A stretch of 25,194 nucleotides of DNA from JADJNY01 sp046349615. GTDB lineage: Bacteria > Planctomycetota > UBA1135 > GCA-002686595. Position numbers and translations under genes: made by a program. Below are positions 21,746 through 25,194 of this stretch, one piece after another; position 1 is the first letter of the stretch, and every line of letters begins with the position of its first letter. The stretch lies in NCBI GenBank assembly GCA_046349615.1, contig JAXMBZ010000022.1, forward strand, positions 1 to 25,194, written 5' to 3'. Below the pieces are notes generated by a model, which worked only from the letters and a program-made list of their open reading frames with translations, was not told the origin of the DNA and searched no databases.

Positions 21746-22945
21746 TCACTCGCGCCGCATCGTGCGCGTCGGCTCCATGCGCGCCGCACGGAGCGCGGGC
21801 CACGCGCCGCCGAGCAGACCGAGCACGACCGAGAAGATCACGGCCTGCGTGAGCAGCTCCGGCGTGAGGCGGAAGGCGAACGCGACCTCGGTGAACGTGT
21901 TGAAGTTCATCGTGCCCGTCTCCGTGCCGTGGATCGGCAGCGCCATCAGGCAGCCCGCGACGCCGCCGAGGAGCCCGAGCACCATCGACTCGAACAGGAA
22001 CGACGCGAAGATCGCGATCGGCCGGTAGCCGAGGCTGAGCAGGATGCCGATCTCGCGCGTGCGCGCCGCGAGCGCCGAGAGCATCGTGTTCGTCGCGGTG
22101 AAGACGGCCGCGATGCCCATGATCAGCGCGAGGACCTGGCCGAGCACGAGGAGCACCGCACCGAGCGCAGCGGACTGCGCGGTCAGGTACTGACGCTCGG
22201 TCATCACCTTGCACGGCACCTGCGGATCGGAGTCGAGCTGGAGCGCGAGCCCGCTCTTCGGCGCGTTCTTCTCGCCGTCCCAGCCGAGATCCACGTCGGG
22301 CTTCACGCGCGCGATGATCCGGTTGAAGATCGGCCGCTCGAGCGCCTCCGAGATGCGATCGCGGTCGCCCCAGATCTCCGACGAGAAGGCGCCGGAGTGA
22401 TGGAACACGCCGACGACCTTGAAGGGCGTCGTGTTGAACTGGACCGTGTCGCCGACGTGGCAGTCCTGGATGCGGTCCGCGATCTTGTCGCCGACGACCA
22501 CCTCGTCCGTGCCCGGCGTGAAGTTGCGGCCTTCGACGATCCGGAGGTCGTCCCCGTAGATCGCGAACGTCATCGGCTGGACGCCGCGCACGGGGACGTT
22601 CGTCTCGCCGCCGTCCGACTTGAAGAGGCGGACCGCGAGGTACGTCTCGGCGGAGACGAGCGGCTTCGCCTGCGCGTCCATCTCGAAGACGTCGAGCGTC
22701 TTCATCAGGATCTCGGCGCGCTCACGCGTGAACGCGCTGTCGCCTTCGTTGGTCGAGCCCTGACGCAGGAACACGGCGATGTCGTCGCGCCCGTTCTCGC
22801 GGAAGAGCCCCTGGAAACCGGCGCGGAGCGCGAGCACGCCCGCGAGCACCGCGACGGTCGCGCCGATGCCGAGGATGGTCAAGAGCGTCGCGCTCTTGCG
22901 CACCCAGAGGCTGCGGAAGTTGTAGGAGAGAGGGACGAGGGCCAT
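21746..22945 (-). CDS. ABC transporter permease, MacB/FtsX family
   Basis: 399 residues, ATG at 22943-22945. The N-terminal span (RKSATLLTILGIGATVAVLAGVLAL, about 16-40, shown by its hydrophobic core) is followed by a large periplasmic domain (about 45-265). Three C-terminal spans carry the FtsX core, with TNTMLSALAARTREIGILLS (ending the second span) and VFGLLGGAWPALRAAR-like closing residues. This 1+3 topology is that of MacB and LolC/E: mechanotransmission permeases that move substrates in the periplasm rather than across the inner membrane. It is separated by one base from the next permease upstream and forms a heterodimer candidate with it. Convergent with the polyferredoxin gene, stop codons six bases apart. 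Confidence 0.9.
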   Translation of the reverse strand: MALVPLSYNFRSLWVRKSATLLTILGIGATVAVLAGVLALRAGFQGLFRENGRDDIAVFLRQGSTNEGDSAFTRERAEILMKTLDVFEMDAQAKPLVSAETYLAVRLFKSDGGETNVPVRGVQPMTFAIYGDDLRIVEGRNFTPGTDEVVVGDKIADRIQDCHVGDTVQFNTTPFKVVGVFHHSGAFSSEIWGDRDRISEALERPIFNRIIARVKPDVDLGWDGEKNAPKSGLALQLDSDPQVPCKVMTERQYLTAQSAALGAVLLVLGQVLALIMGIAAVFTATNTMLSALAARTREIGILLSLGYRPIAIFASFLFESMVLGLLGGVAGCLMALPIHGTETGTMNFNTFTEVAFAFRLTPELLTQAVIFSVVLGLLGGAWPALRAARMEPTRTMRRE

Positions 22946-22946
22946 G

Positions 22947-24113
22947 TCACGCCGTGGCGCGGAGCGCCGTGATCACTTGGAGGTTGCGAGCGCGCCACGC
23001 GGGTGCGATGCCCGCGAAGAGTCCGATCGCGAGGGTCACGACGAGCGCCTGGAGCACGGTCTCGTCCGACACGGAGTAGCCCGGGAACATCGAGCTCAAG
23101 AGGTAGACGAGCACGGGCTCCGTCGCTTTCGCGAGCCCGATCCCGAGCGCGCCGCCCAGTCCGCACAGCACGAGGGACTGCGCGAGCATGAGCCCGAACA
23201 CCGTCGCGTCCGAGAACCCGAGCGCCTTGAGCACGCCGACGTCGCGCGTCTGCTCGCGCGCGGCCATGAGCATCGTGTTCAGCGCCGCGAGGAGGATCGC
23301 GAGCATGACGCCGCCGCCGATCGACGACACGAAGAGCGGGACGTTGCCGACCATCGAGACGAACTGCGCCTGGAACTCGGCCTCGGTGTTCGTCTGCGTG
23401 CGCTGCGGCCCGCCCTCGAACAGCGTGTCGATCGCCCCCGCGACCGCGACGCGGTCGGCGCCGGGCGCGAGCTTCACCACGTAGATGCCGACGCCGCCCG
23501 GTCCCGTGGCCTCGCCCGACTCGAGCGCCTTCTCGAGGTACTCGCAGTGGAAGAAGAGCGTGTTGTTGTCGACGTTCGTCTTGTTCGAGCGGTAGATCCC
23601 GGCGACCTTGAAGTTCCAAGGCTGCTTGTCGTTGCGCGGGAAGAGCGCGCCGATCAGCGGCACGTTGTCGCCGACCTTGAAGCCGAAGCGCGTCGCGGTG
23701 TCGGCGCCGACGAGGCACGCCTGGCGCTCCTTGCGGAACTCGTCGACCGAGCCCTCGATCACCTCGACCTCCGGGTACGACGCGATGAAGTCGTCGACGT
23801 CCGTGCCGAACTGCGCGAAGAAGTTCGAGGGCTCCTGGTAGTAGCCGCCGAACCAGTTCCAGCGGCAGACGTGCTGCACGCCGTCGACCTGCTCGATCTT
23901 CTGCTCGTACGACTCGGGCAGGTAGACGAACAAGCTCACCGACGACTGGACGATCAAGCGGTCGACCGCGGCGTTGCGCACGCCGGCGTCGAGCGCGACG
24001 ACGAGCGAACGCAGGAGGCACAGGAGGAAGAGCGCGAGGATCAGCGACCCGACGGTGAGCGTCGAGCGCATCCAGTGCTTCGTGATGTTCTTGTAGACGA
24101 GGCGCCAGGGCAT
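22947..24113 (-). CDS. ABC transporter permease, MacB/FtsX family (second subunit)
   Basis: 388 residues, ATG at 24111-24113, ten bases after the ATPase stop. It has one N-terminal span (about 20-40, SLILALFLLCLLRSLVVA), a periplasmic domain with conserved blocks EYLEKALES and FKVGDNVPLIGALF, and three C-terminal spans with TMLMAAREQTRDVGVLKALG, the FtsX hallmark '..R..EIG.LKALG'. It is diverged from the neighbouring permease, so the pair most likely forms a LolCE-like heterodimer rather than a MacB homodimer. The ATPase is a separate protein, unlike the fused MacB. Substrate (lipoprotein, peptide or drug) is not shown by sequence. Confidence 0.9.
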   Translation of the reverse strand: MPWRLVYKNITKHWMRSTLTVGSLILALFLLCLLRSLVVALDAGVRNAAVDRLIVQSSVSLFVYLPESYEQKIEQVDGVQHVCRWNWFGGYYQEPSNFFAQFGTDVDDFIASYPEVEVIEGSVDEFRKERQACLVGADTATRFGFKVGDNVPLIGALFPRNDKQPWNFKVAGIYRSNKTNVDNNTLFFHCEYLEKALESGEATGPGGVGIYVVKLAPGADRVAVAGAIDTLFEGGPQRTQTNTEAEFQAQFVSMVGNVPLFVSSIGGGVMLAILLAALNTMLMAAREQTRDVGVLKALGFSDATVFGLMLAQSLVLCGLGGALGIGLAKATEPVLVYLLSSMFPGYSVSDETVLQALVVTLAIGLFAGIAPAWRARNLQVITALRATA

Positions 24114-24123
24114 GGTGCGAGCC

Positions 24124-24852
24124 TCACCGTTGCGCGGCCGCTGCGGCGGACGGCTTGCGCGGCGTGCGCGTCTCGATGCTCCCGAGGGCGCCCTTGTCCA
24201 TGTGCACGATCGTCTTCGCGCACTCGGCGGCGTGCGGGTCGTGCGTGACCATGAGGATCGTCTTCTTCAGCTCGTCGTTCAGCTTGCCGAGCAGCTCGAG
24301 CACCATCTCCGCGGACGCGCGATCGAGGTCGCCCGTCGGTTCGTCCGCGAGGATCAGCGTCGGGTCCGTCACGATCGCGCGCGCGATCGCCACGCGCTGC
24401 TCCTGACCGCCCGAGAGCTGTCCCGGCCGGTGGTTCATGCGGTCGGAGAGCCCGACGAGTTCGAGCGCGTACTCGGCGCGGCGCCGGCGCTCGGCGCGCT
24501 TGAGCGGCGCGAGCAGGAGCGGGAGCTCGACGTTCTCGCGCGCGGTCAGCACCGGGATCAGGTTGAACCCCTGGAACACGAACCCGACCGAGCGCGAACG
24601 CCACTCGGCGAGCTCCGCGTTGTCCATCTGCGCGAGGTCGTCGTCGCCGATCTGGATCGAGCCCGAGTCCGCGCGGTCGAGTCCGCCGATCAGGTTGAGC
24701 AGCGTCGTCTTCCCCGAGCCCGACGGCCCCATCAGCGCGAAGTAGCCGCCCGCCTCCATGTCGAGGGCGAGACGGTCGAGCACGATCAGCGTCTCGCCGC
24801 CGCGGGAGTAGGTCTTCGTGACGTCGCGGAGTTGGATGAGCGGCTTGGACAT
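24124..24852 (-). CDS. ABC transporter ATP-binding protein, LolD/MacB-type
   Basis: 242 residues, ATG at 24850-24852. Motifs: Walker A GPSGSGKT (42-49), Q-loop Gln94 (FVFQGFNLIP), signature LSGGQ (146-150), Walker B LILADEPTGDLD (167-177) and H-loop His204. 'VFQ.FNL.P.LTA.ENVELPL' and 'EPTGDLD' are diagnostic of the MacB/LolD/FtsE group. The signature is followed by EQRVAIARA, where Gln-Gln is usual. The C-terminus ends in a short Ala-rich tail. It energises the two FtsX permeases encoded next. It sits 156 bases after the end of an adaptor gene, from which it may be transcribed separately, given an intervening hairpin and -10-like TATGCT. Confidence 0.93.
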   Translation of the reverse strand: MSKPLIQLRDVTKTYSRGGETLIVLDRLALDMEAGGYFALMGPSGSGKTTLLNLIGGLDRADSGSIQIGDDDLAQMDNAELAEWRSRSVGFVFQGFNLIPVLTARENVELPLLLAPLKRAERRRRAEYALELVGLSDRMNHRPGQLSGGQEQRVAIARAIVTDPTLILADEPTGDLDRASAEMVLELLGKLNDELKKTILMVTHDPHAAECAKTIVHMDKGALGSIETRTPRKPSAAAAAQR

Positions 24853-24865
24853 GAGCGCGTCGATG

Positions 24866-24889
24866 CGGCCGAAGGGCCGGAAGTTCCGG
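24866..24889. promoter_or_regulatory. Two overlapping inverted repeats in the ABC operon leader
   Basis: CGGCC-GAAG-GGCCG (24866-24879) and CCGGAA-G-TTCCGG (24877-24889) overlap by three bases. They lie in the leader between a -10-like TATGCT and the ATPase ATG. The second has the 6-1-6 symmetry of a dimeric repressor site; alternative pairing as RNA is also possible. Confidence 0.35.
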
Positions 24890-24924
24890 GGGAAACGCGC
24901 GGTCCCTCCGCCGCGCGCGCGGTG

Positions 24925-24930
24925 AGCATA
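24925..24930 (-). promoter_or_regulatory. Possible -10 element of the ABC efflux operon
   Basis: TATGCT on the minus strand, identical to the -10 of the TMTC gene promoter. It is 72 bases before the ATPase start. No good -35 hexamer is seen at 16-18 bases. The remainder of the 156-base gap holds no coding sequence I can support. Confidence 0.35.
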
Positions 24931-25003
24931 GCGGCGCGGCGCATGGGACGCACCGGCGAAGACCGCCCGTTCGCGGGTGGAAGGCGACGGACTCCGCGGG
25001 CTC

Positions 25004-25024
25004 GCGCGTCAGGCCCTGACGCGC
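25004..25024 (-). terminator. 10-base inverted repeat over the adaptor stop codon
   Basis: GCGCGTCAGG and CCTGACGCGC flank one base. As RNA it would fold as an 8-base stem with a 5-base loop. It includes the stop codon at 25009-25011. There is no T-tract. It may separate the adaptor transcript from the ABC genes. Confidence 0.4.
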
Positions 25025-25194
25025 ACGCGCTGGCCGTCGCGGAGCTCGGTCGGCGGCGCGAGGACGATCGTCTCGCCCTCGACGAGACCGGTCGACACGA
25101 CGACCTTGCCCGACTTCGCGTCACCGAGGACCACGCGCCGCGCGCGGGCGACGTCGCGTTCGAGCACGAACACGTGGTCCACGCCCTCGATCTT
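25009..25194 (-). CDS. Periplasmic adaptor (MacA/RND membrane fusion protein), C-terminal fragment
   Basis: The last 61 codons of a gene that enters from beyond the window; stop TGA at 25009-25011. The visible part reads KIEGVDHVFVLERDVARARR, then VVLGDAKSGKVVVSTGLVEG and ends TELRDGQRVRVRA. The 'V.v...g.v..GL..Ge.vv......l.dG..Vrv' pattern is the membrane-proximal beta domain of MacA/HlyD/AcrA-type adaptors. Its position before a LolD/MacB-type ATPase and two FtsX permeases suggests a MacA-like partner of that system. The N-terminus, lipobox and hairpin domain are outside the window. Confidence 0.82.
   Translation of the reverse strand, partial: KIEGVDHVFVLERDVARARRVVLGDAKSGKVVVSTGLVEGETIVLAPPTELRDGQRVRVRA

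Noticed and set aside
1..25194. CRISPR arrays, insertion sequences, phage genes or attachment sites
   Set aside because: No regularly spaced repeats, transposase or integrase motifs or flanking direct repeats were found; composition is uniform throughout.

Overview
This is a GC-rich (clearly above 70% by eye) bacterial chromosomal window with almost no spacer DNA. It holds 21 protein-coding genes (two cut by the window edges) in about eight transcription units. No rRNA, tRNA, CRISPR array or insertion sequence was seen, and no gene-free stretch exceeds about 200 bases. Nearly every codon ends in G or C, so long open frames appear on the wrong strand or frame throughout and were discarded. A multihaem cytochrome with a dockerin-type Ca-binding tail, TPR-fused membrane proteins and scattered glycosyltransferases suggest a Planctomycetota-like organism. 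That is an inference; Myxococcota or another high-GC Gram-negative lineage is possible.

Layout. (1) 1-4723, surface glycan synthesis: a partial GT-C-like membrane protein and a GT4 glycosyltransferase on the minus strand, divergent from two GT4 glycosyltransferases on the plus strand. (2) 4730-5620: a membrane-anchored FHA protein, minus strand. (3) 5707-9030: a tightly coupled operon of alpha/beta hydrolase, ABC ATPase, ABC membrane protein and a small membrane/helical-repeat protein. (4) 9087-12184: single genes for a DedA protein, the ribosome silencing factor RsfS (with an apparent AUC start codon) and a DUF255/YyaL-type protein. (5) 12334-15496: an operon of GT2 glycosyltransferase, nucleotide-sugar dehydrogenase and NAD-dependent epimerase. 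(6) 15597-17522, minus: a TMTC-like GT-C/TPR membrane protein. (7) 17724-21739: a pentahaem cytochrome c with a dockerin tail, translationally coupled to a NapH-like polyferredoxin fused to TPRs. (8) 21746-25194, minus: a MacB/Lol-type ABC system (two FtsX permeases, ATPase) preceded by the end of an RND/MacA-type periplasmic adaptor.

Genes inside operons almost always overlap by exactly four bases (ATGA or GTGA), implying translational coupling. Several first genes lack a Shine-Dalgarno sequence and carry a -10-like hexamer (TAGNNT or TATGCT) only 9-12 bases before the start codon, which suggests leaderless or near-leaderless mRNAs. The two clear exceptions with real leaders and good ribosome binding sites are rsfS and the cytochrome gene.

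The best candidate for an undescribed system is region 7. A multihaem cytochrome with an intact two-loop dockerin is coupled to an inner-membrane iron-sulfur protein with a TPR domain, which looks like a route for electrons between the quinone pool or cytoplasm and a cell-surface or periplasmic scaffold.
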